A stretch of DNA of 64,000 nt from contig OX365944.1 in assembly GCA_947247005.1 (NCBI GenBank), positions 7,390,501 to 7,454,500 of the forward strand, written 5' to 3'. Positions 48,386 through 62,200 of the stretch are shown here, in pieces. The notes under the pieces are model-generated. The model saw only the letters and a program-made list of their open reading frames with translations. It was not told the origin of the DNA and did no database searches. Positions within the stretch are counted from its first letter, which is position 1, and each line of letters starts with the position of its first letter. The stretch is from Spisula solida. Its lineage: Eukaryota; Mollusca; Bivalvia; Venerida; Mactridae. Both the position numbers and the translations under genes were made by a program.

Positions 48386-48614
48386 CAGGGGGTCCTACTG
48401 AGGCAAAATGCCCAATCCTGAAAACGAGTCCCAAGTCATTTTCGGGTGCCATTAGCACACACCCCTACACTAAAATGAAGTTCTAACATTGTTAAAATTA
48501 AGCTTATAAAATTTCAAATGACCATAACTAACTTTTATTTTCTACAGAAAAGTTCATTTTTTCTCTTGAAGCAAATCCGTCTTTCTGGAATATTTCAGCA
48601 TTGTAGGACCCCTG
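48386..48614. mobile_element. CAGGGGTCC-family MITE, opposite orientation
   Basis: CAGGGGGTCCTACTGAGGC at left and GTAGGACCCCTG at right; orientation reversed relative to the copy at 34856. Confidence 0.8.
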
Positions 48615-50215
48615 TAAGATGCAATTGACTTTACGACAAAGCACAGCTAACCATGCTTTATTGATTTACAATGTATAAGCAAACATATGAGAAATATATT
48701 CAAAGTTTTTACAATCAAATTATGACCTTTTATTGGTCAACTGATTTCACGCTTTACATCTGTAAGGCCAATTCCTGTAGTAGCAAGAGTTTTTACACGG
48801 CACAAATATGTTTTTTAGATTGAAGACATAACATTTTGTAAGTTAAGGGTGTAAGTAGGTTTCCAAATACGAAATCATACAAAGCTGTGTATCTGTAATG
48901 GTAGAATTAATACAATGTTGAATACTAGGCAAGTGGCTTTATTGCGCTTAATGTATGAAAAACCTCCCCCAACTTGCCCTAAGTACAGAAAGACACTACA
49001 GGAAACCTAATCTTTACTGTCTCTCCCAAAATTGTTGACACAAAGTAAACCACATGCATCAAATACTTTGTGTAATTGAAAACCTGGCTTATATGGCACC
49101 CAGCGCCCAACAATACTGCTGATACAATACAGGTTCAGACAAAAATCTGTAAGAAAGGTAAGTTTTTTTACAGTGTTTTGTCCAGTTATAATTATTCAGT
49201 CATAATATTTGGTGTCAGTTAACCGAACCAGTTTTCCTGGAACTTATTATGAAAGATATATGATGATGTTTAAAGGTGCATCGACGCCTAGGGTCATTTA
49301 GCATGCTTGAACAAATGGTAAGGAGAAACATCATTGAAATAAGGATTAGTGTAGTTTATATGGACACACCGATAGAAGCTAACTATTCTCGTCAAATAAA
49401 ACAGACAATCACAATAAACAGAACAGTAAAACACAACATCAACGTATTCACATCTATTGTATAATATACTTGCTAAAACTAAACGACTAGAATAATATAC
49501 TGTTGTTATAAAATATGAATAATTCTAAAATAAAACATAATGGCTATAATACATGGATGAGTATAAAATTATACCTGTACAATAGTGAAGAATGTATAGT
49601 TAGGAGAATTTAACCTGATCCTCGACCTTCTATTAGCATAATTTAACAGCCGATATATTGTCTATATTTATAACCCTGGTTGTAAGTTTTCATAAGAGGG
49701 GACTATCACGAAGACGCTAAAGGTGTAATAATACAAACACACATATCTTGAAGAATGACAATGCACAATTTGCTCGCGGAAATTTATATATTCAACGCAA
49801 GAACCTTGTAATATATATTCATGCTTTAGGTTAGGATCAGGTCAAATTCTCTGTGCTATAGAACATACAAGTATTCAATTAACACCCAAGTTATAAAATC
49901 AACAAACTATCACAGCAGTTAATAATCAACAACTGTACATCCATCTACAACTCATTTGTAAACTTAATGTAAAACAAGTGCTCAATTAAGAGGTTTAAAA
50001 CAAATACTGGAGTTTCGTATCCAGGCAAATTGTCAAAGGTAATGAACAGAGACTAAAATTCCTAGATAACAATAATCAGGTTAACAATATTTCTCATAGT
50101 AACATCAAAGCACCTAAAGTTGTTAGTCCGTAATTCATCAAGAGATTGTGACTCCTTTTCTCCCTCTTGACTCCATATCTTTGAAGTATCAATAACGCCA
50201 AAAGTAACTTAATAC
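48615..50215. other. Intergenic between HAP40 and receptor, nothing recognised
   Basis: AT-rich with no domain-bearing frame on either strand. Confidence 0.5.
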
Positions 50216-50448
50216 CAGGGGTTCTATTGAGGCATAATGCCCAATCTTGAAAATAAAATCCATGACTGTTTGGGTGCTTTTATTACATAAAAACTCTGTT
50301 TCAAACATTTGAATTCCAAAACACCATAACTTAGTCAATACTTTCAATATTTTTCATCAAATAACTGAAATTTTCGGCAGAAAAATGTTTATTTTTCTTG
50401 TGCAACAGATTTGGAATTTCAAGGTTATTCCGAATTTGTAGTGCCCTT
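50216..50448. mobile_element. CAGGGGTCC-family MITE, degraded right end
   Basis: CAGGGGTTCTATTGAGGC at left; right end TTGTAGTGCCCTT is mutated. Confidence 0.7.
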
Positions 50449-51220
50449 CAATGACAGAACTACCGTAAACATTACTGGTTACATGATGTTGCATTATATC
50501 AAGTTTAACATAGTATTGCTGCAGTTGGGTGAAGATTACATACAAACTTAGAATACCATCTCTAGGTGAAACCTCATGAACACACAGGCATATCGAATAT
50601 GACAGTGGTTGAAGTACCAATCTGTGTGATTTACCTCCCTTTGATTTAAAATCAGTACCATCATAAACAAAATACAATATAGCGGTGGATTTAAACTATG
50701 ATCATTAGCTATTTAAGGTGCTTCATTACTTTTTTAAAGTCAACATACCGAAATTGCTAAAAAAAAAAAACATTTTTGCATTAATTAAACTCAAGTTCAT
50801 AGTTTTGACAATAATGGAAATAATTTGGCAAGCTATTCACAAAACAAATATCACAACTATTGTTAGATTTGCTGTTAAATGTCAATCTACAACACACTGA
50901 TGATACAGAAGGGATTTTTTGTACAGGCTATAAAACTATACATGGGAATCATGTAACAAATACAAATCAATGCCTTATTTTTGTAGTTTTAACTATACAT
51001 TAACTGTTTATAACAACTGTATGATAAACTAGGTCCGAAAGTGTTTAACACTTCTCTAAATGCCATTTTTGTCATATCCACATTCTCTGTGACTTGATTA
51101 TATACATATCAATTGTTTGCTACCATCCTACTGGTATGTTACGTATGTCTATGACCACAGAAACAAGAGGGCTATGTCGGCCCTATATCACCATGAGCAC
51201 TCATTACTCAGGCAAGCTTA

Positions 51221-51468
51221 TGGGGTCCTACTGAGGCATAATGCCCAATCCTGAAAATAAGAAGTCGTTTTGGGTGCCATTAGAATGCTTCCATACACCA
51301 AAACTCTGTTTTAAACATCGATTTTGTGTTATAATTCATCATATGAAACTTTAAATGACCATAACTCAGATAATAATTGGCACTTTTTCATCAATTAACT
51401 GTTATTTTCAGCAGAGAACTTCACAATCTTTCAGATTTTAAGATTATTCCGGAATTGTAGGATCCCTG
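51221..51468. mobile_element. CAGGGGTCC-family MITE just 3' of the receptor gene
   Basis: TGGGGTCCTACTGAGGC to TTGTAGGATCCCTG; lies 72 bp past the receptor stop codon, so probably in its 3' UTR. Confidence 0.75.
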
Positions 51469-51539
51469 GCTGATTAAATTTTCTGCTCTTGTAGGATCAG
51501 AATCATCCGATTATTCTCACAACAATAATATTATTATTG

Positions 51540-54500
51540 TTAGTTTATATTTTTCACAGGAATGCTGTCAGATACTGGTAATGGTGGCAAAGGTCGTAAA
51601 CTACTGTCCAATTCATCGAGTCTGTTACTATATATGTGGATTTCTGGATTCTTTGGTTTGCCATTAGCAAGTGGGGAACTATTGTTCAATTTCTTATCAC
51701 ACATGTCCGATGTAACATACACATTTGAGGCTTTGATGTCTGTAACACTTCCATTGGCACCACTTTTCCAACTTTTTAAGTCATCAACACTACAGCTAGT
51801 ATTAGAAGGTGCTACTATATTAGCTGGTGCTACGTCAATTAAACTAGAATCTGATTCTAGACTGTTCACACCACTCATTTCAACATATTCACTTTCTTCC
51901 GCCGACATTTTACCATGCGGACACGACCCGGATGTTGCTCCGGCGGCTTCACTCGGAGAAGAAGACTGCAACCCAGCAGATGCAAGGTCACCCGCCGACG
52001 ATGCACCACCTGTGTACACGAGTCCGGCAGTCTCCGACACATCTGTAATATTTGGATCACTTGAATTGGCGAAGTTATGTGAACCAGTTATGTTGGAGCT
52101 TTTATTCACTTCATCATAGACTCTGTTGACCTCTACAGGATCCAGATATATATTACTGACCGGTCGTACAGGCAGATCTAAATCTCCGTTCATACTGCCA
52201 GAATCGTGCGAGACATCTTGCATTATTGTAGCATAACCAGTATTCTGAAATCTTATAACGTGTCTCTGATGTCGTTTCTCTAGTTCTCTCTTCTGTCGTT
52301 CACTGAAATACATGAAGGAAGTAGAATTATTGAGATGAATAAAATATGCTTGATCTTTCGGCCAACAAAGACCTACATGTGTCAATATGATCGATAAAAT
52401 ATTGGAATAGAAATCAAAGGATGGTAGTGGACATTGATTGGTCAACATGATGATACTGTCCTGATTTGCTCCCCTGACAACCAAGGTCCATGTAAGCAAG
52501 AGAAAAATGTGACTTCTATAGCCATACTTATATTGACCATGCACCTAGATCTAAATGTCCTTAAAGGGGCATGCCCGGAAACTGGAGTGTCTTGGTTTGC
52601 ATACAACAAAATAGCGTTTATCACTTGTAAAACCAACTATTACCGAAAAATTTACTCTATAATGCGCGCTTCGATATTTTGTATATTGATTTTGAATAAA
52701 AGGCTGTCAGCCTTTAATTGACGACAACAATATTTAGTTGTTCTTGAAATATTATTTTTTTAAAAACTAGCGGGATATTTCGTAACTTTTTTACAGGGTT
52801 TTCATTGTTTGACTTAGGTATTAAAATGATACCAATTTGATTGCTATTTGAGACACTTCAGTTCTAGGGCATGCCCCTTTAAGTGCATGATGCTCTACTT
52901 AAAGTCAATACAAAAGATCCAGCATGACACTTAAGTGATTTTAAGGTCACCCGAGTGTGACTTTAAGGTCACCAGAGTTGAACTAAATCAGTTGATGTTT
53001 GACAGACATATCCACATCATGTAGGAAATGTCAGACAGAAAATTGCTTCATTATTTATGACATAAAATAATGCATTGGAATGTTGTATAGCTATTATTAT
53101 GTAGGTTTGTTGGACTGTAAGCAGTGTTGCTCGGCATCTATTCAGATCTCCTGCAACATGTCCATACTAACGTGTTCTACATTAACTGTAAATTACTATT
53201 TTTTGTGGAGGTTAAATTTTCTTTGTTTTTCTTATTTGAACTTGACCACGAAATCTTATCCACACAATCTATCATCAAACAAGAATTTACTCTAAAATCA
53301 TTTTGTAATCCACGAATTTCGGACCCAAGGAATATATATTTGATTAAAATCCACAAAATTTAATGCCCACAACAATAAGTGATTTGACAGTATTTATTAT
53401 TCCTTGCTTGATAAATGATGATCTACTTATCACAGGATAATTTGAGGGAGAATGAGAAAACAGTGATGTCATAAATGCCAAGATCTCCTGCATCTCCACG
53501 CAATTGAGACTCTACTCACGCCTGACCAGAAGCAAATTGATCAAATCTCACACATTTCTTGGACATTGTGGAACCTGACCTTGTTTACATTAAGAAAATG
53601 ATCATAAATATTAGTTAAACTTGCTTAATGAAGCATGCATGGTATTGCCATACCAGTAAAATAAGTGAAAACTGCATATAAACTTCATTAAGTTTGAGCA
53701 AGGAAAATCTCCCTCATTTTAACAAAATCTCCTGCATTTCCATCACCAATCTCACACAAAGGGTTCTGCGAAACATGGCATGTATGTGATGTATCATCAA
53801 TGCATGAGATTGTTCTCATTATAAATAATATAATGTAGCAATTTATTTAATAAAATACTACCAACATGAAAAGCTTATCTGCAAAAATTACTTGGAAATA
53901 ACACGGAAATACCACGATGTGCACAAAATGTTTGTCTGGGAAAACAAGTTTGAATAACTGCACATTTTATTTGAGTGATAAACGTGCATGTTTGTCAGAT
54001 TTCAAGTTTCGAGTGTTAGGTTTTATCTTTATAAATCACAAGTTGCACATTTGAAAAACTACTTTTTATCTAAACATAAAAACACCCTTGTATCACATTA
54101 GATTTATAGCTAGCCAAGCATAGATGTTTTATAAACAGGGCACAAACTATATGTCATACAATAACATAAAACTTATGCCAACAGATTGCAAAATTTTCAA
54201 AGACAACATGGTAACATTTTCACCATTCTGAGATTCCATGAGAGTAAAAATAAACATATTTTGAAGAGGTTGGATGAAGAATTATCTACACATTTCAAAG
54301 TAAATGAAGACATTTAAACATGCCTTAAACATGTACAAAAGTCTTAAGGATTCCAAGACACCAATACTTGAAAACATTCAAAGGTCAAATGCTACAACAA
54401 AAGTTTGTTATGCCATTTCTGGGTGCTTAACAAGTTACTGGCGATGTAACATGCAATGCAGGGACGTAGCCAGGCTTGAACTGATGTTACACACACAAGC

Positions 54501-57500
54501 CTTGAAGTTGGTGGTTATGGGGGGGTACTCATGATTGTGGAAATTTTGGACACATTTTGGCCATATTTATTTTTTTACTTTTCAAATTAATTTTAGGCAC
54601 AGAGGTACGTCTGTATCGCTGGCTACACCCCTGCTATGTATTTCACTGAGTTGATTGAACATAGGGTAGTCATTGACTGTAATAGAACTTTAACTAGGAC
54701 AAGTAACACAGGCAGCTAATCATAAACATAAAGAGTTCAACCATTTTATCATTCTAGTTACACTCATACATACTGCTTGCTATATTATATAATTAGGCCT
54801 AACACAAGTGTTTGTTTTCAGTCACATGACCAAAACAAAATGCAGATGGAGATGTAAGGTCGGAAGATGGGCTTTGTTGTGGATTATATTTTATCCATAT
54901 ATCTTTTGAAAAGTATAACTATAACAAAAATATAGATTTTTTCCTAACGCCATAAACACATAATCATTTGCAGGAAATTGTTTAAGGTAGGCTGGGATAC
55001 CGGACACAATTTTTTCTTTAAGCCTGATAGACAGTGATATCCCAAACAGACAAATGTTTCCTTTCACTTACAGCCTTACACATACATATCTTACAACACA
55101 TGTATCATATAAACATACAGATAGCTTCTGCTTTATATCAACAACAAATTTCACCAGATATTTTATTGGGTGGAGTAGCACAAATGAGGGTTTGTTTGTA
55201 TAGATTGGTTTACATTTGAAACACCAATCAAATGATACGGGCATTATAAGACATTACATCATGGTTTCGTTTCTGAACATGTCTAGTTTCCATTTGAAAC
55301 ACCAATCAAATGATACAAGGCAATTTTAGACATTACATCATGGTTTCTGAGCAAAAGATTTGTTTATTTATCAAGTTAAAACACTGTTTCAAATTTTTTT
55401 TTAGTTAAATGTGACTGGTGATTCACCTAGTAAGTTCTCCTACACTGTATCATAACCAGTACTAATTACCCTTCCACAGGGAGCCAACAACTACCTCACA
55501 TCAGTCACATGTGGAAGAAAATCAACACCGAAGTCAACTTTTCATGGAATGCCATAATGGTATGACCTACTGGGACTGGAAATAGAACCTGAACTGCTGG
55601 GTTACAGTATACTAACCACTGGACAAGGGTACTGTTTTTATCAAAGCACATGAAAATAATGAAGTTATGCTCAAATTTTAAGTCTTCATTACTTGTTAAC
55701 GAAATAAATTGGTGATGAATATGGTTTGTAGGGGTTCAGTAACTGAATCATTATTAGTATTTGAGCTCCATTTATCACACTTTATAATTGTAAAGAAATT
55801 ATGAAGAATTTAAATTTGATCGTAAGTTTACGAATTCCGTAAGTGCTTTGATAAAACAGTACCAAGGGCCCCGGCTTGCATGCAGTGTCACAGAAGACGG
55901 ATATCATAAGACAGTGACAGTGTGTGTGAGAAGTTAGATGAAACTTACTGTTTTCTATACAGGAACAATACAGCCACACAGAAGACAATCAGTAAAGCTG
56001 TACCAGCAATAATCAAACCAATCAGTGCAGCTGAAAATATACAGGCATATCAAATATACAAGCATGTTAAAAATTATGTATACAATAATCAAATACTTCT
56101 GAGTCATTATACAAGTCTAGTGCAACCTCTCCAGAGTGGTCCTCTGTAGAGCAACAACCTCTCTATAACAAAACCTTCAACATTTCCATAAACTGATATT
56201 TACTATAAATTTAATCTCTGTTGAGCAACAACCTCTCTATACTCTCTATAACAAAACCTTCAACATTTCCATAAGCTGATATTTACTATAAATTTAATCT
56301 CTGTAGAGCAACAACCTCTGTACGTGGGCCAATATGTGCCCCTAAAGGGTGTTGCTTTATAGAGGTTACACTGTATCTCAAAACAGAACAAATCAACAGT
56401 AAATCAATTGCTTCATCCCTTGTTAAAGATCTGCCTGATGACTACACAATTATTTTTTGAAAGCTGTTCCTAGTCATTCTTTCAGACATGAATCCAGTGA
56501 GTGAAGGTTAAGATTATAGAGGGAAGACTTTTTGGCCAAACCAATTATCTGGATCTCTGACAAGATGGGATAAAAACACAGAACTACCATGATTTGTTTG
56601 AATCTACTATAGTCTTGTGTTGTAACTGCCCTAATACTAGAGCATTCTTGTCAGTTTATCAAGTCAAAATGCAGCCCTTCAAATAAACTATCACTTTCTA
56701 TTTTATCGTAACCTATTGATTGATTATGGTTTTCTTAATGCAAAATATTTTTCATGCATGAAAGGCATCCCTTGTTTGGGAAATATTCAAATTCTACAAT
56801 AACTTAGACAACGTGTCTGCAGCATTTATATTCCAATGAATGAAAATCACATGACTTAAAATGATGTATTGATATGTTATGATATGGCAGAGTTATATTC
56901 AACAAAATAGTGGAATTTTTAGACATGCTGTTATTTTCTATGACAGCTTCATGATTCTGGCTGTTGATGTTCTACACAATGATTGATTTTTATATGATTT
57001 TGTGGAAAAAGTATTGTTCTAAAAGTTATGTGTATTTTACTGTCTTAGTTTTATTAATTGAATTTCACCAACAAACAGGGATCCAACCTCCCGAGGCGTA
57101 TTGCCCAATCCTGAAAGTAAGATGCAAGTCTGTTTCAGGTGCCTTTAAGACACATCCCTACACCAAACACTGTTTCTATATGTAATAATGACAGTGTTCC
57201 AAATAAAGTTCTATTGTTAAATTCAGATTTTGAAATTTCAAATGACCATAACTTTTCATCAAATAAAGTTCAATCTTTCTGTTGCATCAAATCGGGACTT
57301 CTGAATTATCCCAGAATTGTAAGACCCCTGAACAAAGCTTGACGGTAATAGAGTTGGATAAGTTCATGTTTTAATCAATTAATCAAATGACGTAATCAGG
57401 AGTGATTTAAACTAATCAACCCGTTACGTCAGATCAACCATATGCCATACAAACAATCAACAGTTCATTAAGGTCAATGTCATTATGCACACTACCGGTG

Positions 57501-59251
57501 TACTTAAATGTCAGAGTGCATTCTGCACTTTATTACATTATTTATCTCCATGCAGTAAGTTACAGCAAGATAACAGGAGAGTATACAGGCTGGTGAATTC
57601 TAGGAGTGTCCAATATTCAACCATTACAAAGGCATGCATTCCATCATTACTTTACATAGAATATGTTTTCAGTACAGATATCTGTGAAGTCATAATTCAT
57701 CAACTGTTGTTATGCTGTTGTGCATACAGGAAATCTCTATACAATATACTCCCATACCAGGGTGAGGAGGACAATGAAGCTTACAGATCAAATCATGTCT
57801 CACAGTTCTATAAATTTCAGTGAAAATTGTTACATAAAACTAATCTTTAAGTGATGTTTACTGTAATATAAGGACCCACTTAAATACCACCTCAATAAAG
57901 AGACCAAACCAAAATTAAGACCACACTTTTCTGACAAGTACATTGGGAGTTATGGCTATAATCCACCTTACTGTTAAGACCCACTAGATATGAAGACCAC
58001 ATTTTATTAGTTCAAATGCGTAGGCAACAGCCTCCTGGTCTTCTTATTGACATTTTACTGTACTGTAAAAGCAGTGGAATTAAAACAATGAGGGTGTCCC
58101 AGTTTTTCAACCGATGTGTGAAACATTGTCTGGTTTTATCTACTGGAAAACAGTTATAAACAAATTGTGAGGCAGTCTGCCAAAGAAAACAAATACTGAA
58201 ACACTAGAGAACACTCTACATTAGAGCTATTGTATTCTATAGCTGCAGTATTCTGACCTAACTTTCACCTAACAATTGTCTGGCACCAAAGCTTGAAACA
58301 TATCCAACAAATTTTTATTGAGGGTTTTCAAATCAAATACAAAATTGTCAATGTTGCAATAATGCCAAACTGTCATTCAATTACGACTAAATATGTACTC
58401 TTCAATGTCCTAAATGATCTAGCAGTGTTCAAGTGAAAACAAAAATTGTCAATGATATGAACTGCAATATGCTTAACTTCAATTTGATTATGAAACTTGA
58501 AAATGCAGTTGTCAAAGCTACAACAGGTCATTTTTATCAGCTACTGGGCTCAGGTCCAAATAGGACCATTTATTCAGCAGTCAAGCTTTAACTTATTCTA
58601 ATTTGTGACAATTCTAAACAATAGAAATGCTGATTCAGACATTTAACATACCAGTACCTTAATTCCAGAAATTATAATTCTAGATACGACATGATCACCT
58701 TACATATATTGCCCACTGGAGTATGCTGACATTTTGATTTAATAAGCCTAATAATGTTTGGGGAAAAACACTTAGCAGTTGAGTAGATAATTTAATAATT
58801 ATATTGTCAATATTTTCTAGCATACTTATACATTCATGAGCTGTTTATGTTTAGATGAAATGAAGTGCGGGACATTAACCATTGTCTACACACTACCTGA
58901 CCATTGTTCAAGTTTGAACCTTTTGGCGTCATTTATTTAGGTTTTACAACACACTTTCTTTTAAACAATTTTCAGTTATATACATGTAATGACAGCAGAT
59001 TCACCAAAATCGTGTTCCCTTGTCTGTGTTCTAACCAGTACATAATACTTTTTTCTTCAACAAGGAACCAGCAACTGTAGAGGACAATCAGCAGGACTTT
59101 CAAATATTCACGGAAGGGTGTAACCTGCTGCGACCATTGTTCAAGTAGGAATCAACATATATACACAGTACTTACCATGATCTGTTCGTTCATCCAACAA
59201 GGGGGCACCACCGTTGGTATGTGTGTTAGTGAATGTCTCTGTATTACTCAT
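51540..59251 (-). CDS. Single-pass receptor, last three exons (stalk, TM, signalling tail); 5' part off window
   Basis: Exon a, 59251-59176: Thr/Asn-rich juxtamembrane stalk (MSNTETFTNTHTNGGAPLLD). Exon b, 56030-55949: transmembrane helix (ALIGLIIAGTALLIVFCVAV) followed by LFLYRK. Exon c, 52302-51540: tail starting HERQKRELEKRHQRH, ending in TAA. Phases (1, 1, 2) and GT/AG sites join cleanly. The tail carries NTGYATI (NxxY plus YxxI), NIYLDPV, RVYDEV, EYVEM (YxxM, a PI3K p85 docking consensus), HIYSNRL (YxN, Grb2-type) and RPLPPLP (class I SH3 ligand) near the C-terminus. The order NxxYATI then YVEM recalls MEGF10/Draper-type engulfment receptors, but the tail alone does not prove it. No cysteine-rich ectodomain exon was found between 59252 and 64000, so the ectodomain should lie to the right. 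Function beyond 'tyrosine-motif receptor' is inference. Confidence 0.72.
52565..52878. mobile_element. 314-bp MITE flanked by TTAA, palindromic ends
   Basis: TTAA then AGGGGCATGCCC; right end GGGCATGCCCCT then TTAA. In the intron before the receptor tail exon. Confidence 0.82.
55213..55352. repeat. 78-bp direct duplication
   Basis: CATTTGAAACACCAATCAAA at 55213 recurs at 55291, continuing through ACATTACATCATGGTTTC. Confidence 0.8.
56117..56371. mobile_element. Pogo-like MITE with internal duplication
   Basis: TAGTGCAACCTCTCCAGAG at left, TATAGAGGTTACACTGTA at right; the interior ACAAAACCTTCAACATTTCC block occurs twice about 80 bp apart. In the intron before the receptor TM exon. Confidence 0.65.
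57076..57330. mobile_element. CAGGGGTCC-family MITE in a receptor intron
   Basis: CAGGGATCCAACCTCCCGAG to TTGTAAGACCCCTG, with GCCCAATCCTGAAAGTAAG inside. Confidence 0.75.
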
Positions 59252-62200
59252 AGCTGAAAATATATCAAACATTCAATGAAACACCAATTAATATAATCAC
59301 AGCATTATAATATGCCACACGTATATCATTCCATTGGAGGCTGATTTAGAATAGTAGTAGGGCCCTACAGTTCACTCTTTCACGAGGGATCATCTCTGGA
59401 GCAAACATATTCTCGATATACATTTTGTTTAACATTCTCACACTCCAGATTTTTTATTTTACAATTTTATAGGCAAAATACCCATGATTTTAAGTGAAAA
59501 TGACCCTTCAAACAAAAATCTTAGAGGGTCAAAACCCCTACTCCCGAGTCAAATGGAACTCCTGCTAGTGCATTTGTAAATGTTTAAACTTACTCAACAC
59601 CCCCAATGCTCTGTTAAAATATAGGTTATTTAAATTCAATGGCCAACATAATAGCATGTGTCAGAACATGTTAAGCAATTACAGTAAGTTTTATTTATAT
59701 ATTCTATCTCACAAAGATGCAGATATTTTATACATTAAATATTATGTTTTGTCCATTAAAACCAAACATATTACATTGTATGTTTTGTCCATTAAAACCA
59801 AACACTGTGTAACATCACAAATTGTGTTCGCCAAGATGTAGGAAGGCTAACCATTGACAACATGTGAAAGGTTAACCAAATTAATCTTGTGTACTGAAAC
59901 TTTTTATGATTGTTTACATACAATATATTTGGGGGCTTTGTATATTATATTACACCAGATCCGATCCTACCCACACACTTAAACGTTTATAAGATCAATT
60001 AGGATGTTTACCTTCATGACCAACTAACATAAGTCATTCAATTTATACCTTTTCATGAAATTTATTATTAAATACTGTGACACATTTCGGGGATAGGATT
60101 GTCATAGGGGGTCAAATTTATCAATGGGTAGTATTGGGTACACCTAAACATATTCACCCGATACTGACACTAATACCCGCGCTACTCTTTATCATTCATA
60201 AGCCTCCTACAACATTATAACTCGAGTTAACAACATGGACAGATATTTTGTTTACATGCATTATCTCAGGAAGTCATCCCAGCAGTTGACATTTGCACAC
60301 CCACTCATTGACTCCTCCCCTTTTTATTATTATATTGTCCACGCAAAACATAATGACAGTAATATTTACAAACCGGCATTCAATTTGTCAGCCACTTTAT
60401 ATACTTTTTCAATTAACACATATGGTCAATTTTATACTCATGGCAGAAACAATTATGCACAATTTATGAATTACTCGAAGTGTGGTTTACAGTTTAAACC
60501 AAATTGTCCAAAAAATTCACACTATCCTAGGAATGTATCTATAGATCAGAATGTTGGCCTTATTACTTTTTAAGCACCCACTAGAGTCTTTTCCATAACA
60601 GAGTCATTTTCTGAATAATCAACATTATATTAATAATTGAAATCAATCAGTATGATTGAATATAGAAAGTGAGTCATCAGACAACCACTGACTACATCAC
60701 TGAGAGAATTTCTGGCTAGCAATCAATAACCAAATACTCATACACATAGTTTGGTGATTCAGTAAACATACAGAAAAAAAAATCAGGATTTGTTCCAACA
60801 GTGATTAAACAATAAGTGAGTGAACATTACGTAGAAGATTCATGTGAAGATCCAGAAACATTTCTCAGAGGGGTTTGAACCAGCAATTTTATCATAGAAA
60901 GGGCCGACCAGCTGTTTCTCTGAGAGGTAGGTCCAACCAGCAATTTTCCGTAGAGGGTTAATTGTCCTGATCAGAATGTTAGCCCTAACAAACCAGTGTT
61001 AAAAATATAATTTATGAAATAACCACATTTTTGCCAAAATTCTAGAGGGGCAAGACACCAGTCTTCCCCTCTGGATCCGCGCATGAGAAACCCTTTAAAA
61101 TAACCTCTGGATCTGCGCATAAGATACCCATAAAAAACCTCTGGATCTGCGCCTGAGATCTCCATCAAACAATGACAAATATAAGGTGTTTACATATTCC
61201 AGGAGAACTATAGCCAGCTGATTCCTACAATCATTACTGTACTGTATACTTGCCAACATATTCACAAATTAAATAAATTCCACCAACATAAGATTTATAG
61301 GGTTTAAGATATGGGCTATCACAAATGAACAATCCATCCTTTAAACTGTACAAATATTGAGACATGGAAATACTTAAATACATGTTAAAACAGTGACATT
61401 ATCAGCATATATAATAATATGCTTTAACAAAAAGGGAAAACTTTGTGCAGGATATATAAAGCTCAATGGAGGTTCAACACAACATAGTCATTAGACTCAT
61501 AGCTTGTTCTTTAAAACTATTCCGTTACTGTAATCTTGCATTCAGTCCATCATGTCTATGATATATCCTTAATGCAAATAACTGGCAATTTGCAGCAATG
61601 AACTTGAGATTTTATACAAACCAACAAAATAAATAATAGATGGATAGAAACCAGTATGACCACACAAATGACTGTCGAAACAAATTGTAAATGGATAGAA
61701 ACCATTATGACCACATCGATAATGGTCAAGCTCTATTATCAAATTTGCCCATATACAGACCAACTATGAGTATGACTGGACATTGCGTAGTATGGGAATC
61801 AAAAGGCTGGAAGCTGGTTCAATACCAATAGGAGATATTACTCATTGAAATGACGAGGCTTTCATATCATAATAGAACAAGTGCGTAGGTTGAGATACAC
61901 CAGGGACATACTAGACTGCTAGTAGCTAGAAGAGACTAATCAACAGTATCATTGTAACTATATATCTCATACATAATTAATATACATTCAAATCAAACAC
62001 ATTTACTTTTGACCTCATAGATGTTGCTAAATGTACCAAAATAGTATCATCGGCAGCTGGTATCAAATTGTCTTGTTTTTATCTTGTTTCACACTGTTTT
62101 CAACAGATTTTTCAGAAACATTAGGCAGTCAACTGACCTATAAACCAATTTTCTTGGAATTTAATTTAGCTATCAACTAGTATGGACTTGCAGTTCCGCA

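Noticed and set aside
51562..52119. 185-residue open frame on the plus strand
   Set aside because: It is the exact antisense of the receptor tail exon, whose splice sites, motifs and phase support the minus strand.
57485..57823. 112-residue plus-strand frame
   Set aside because: No domain, no splice context, opposite to the receptor gene; a chance frame.
60235..60573. 112-residue plus-strand frame
   Set aside because: No recognisable domain or composition difference from surrounding intron.
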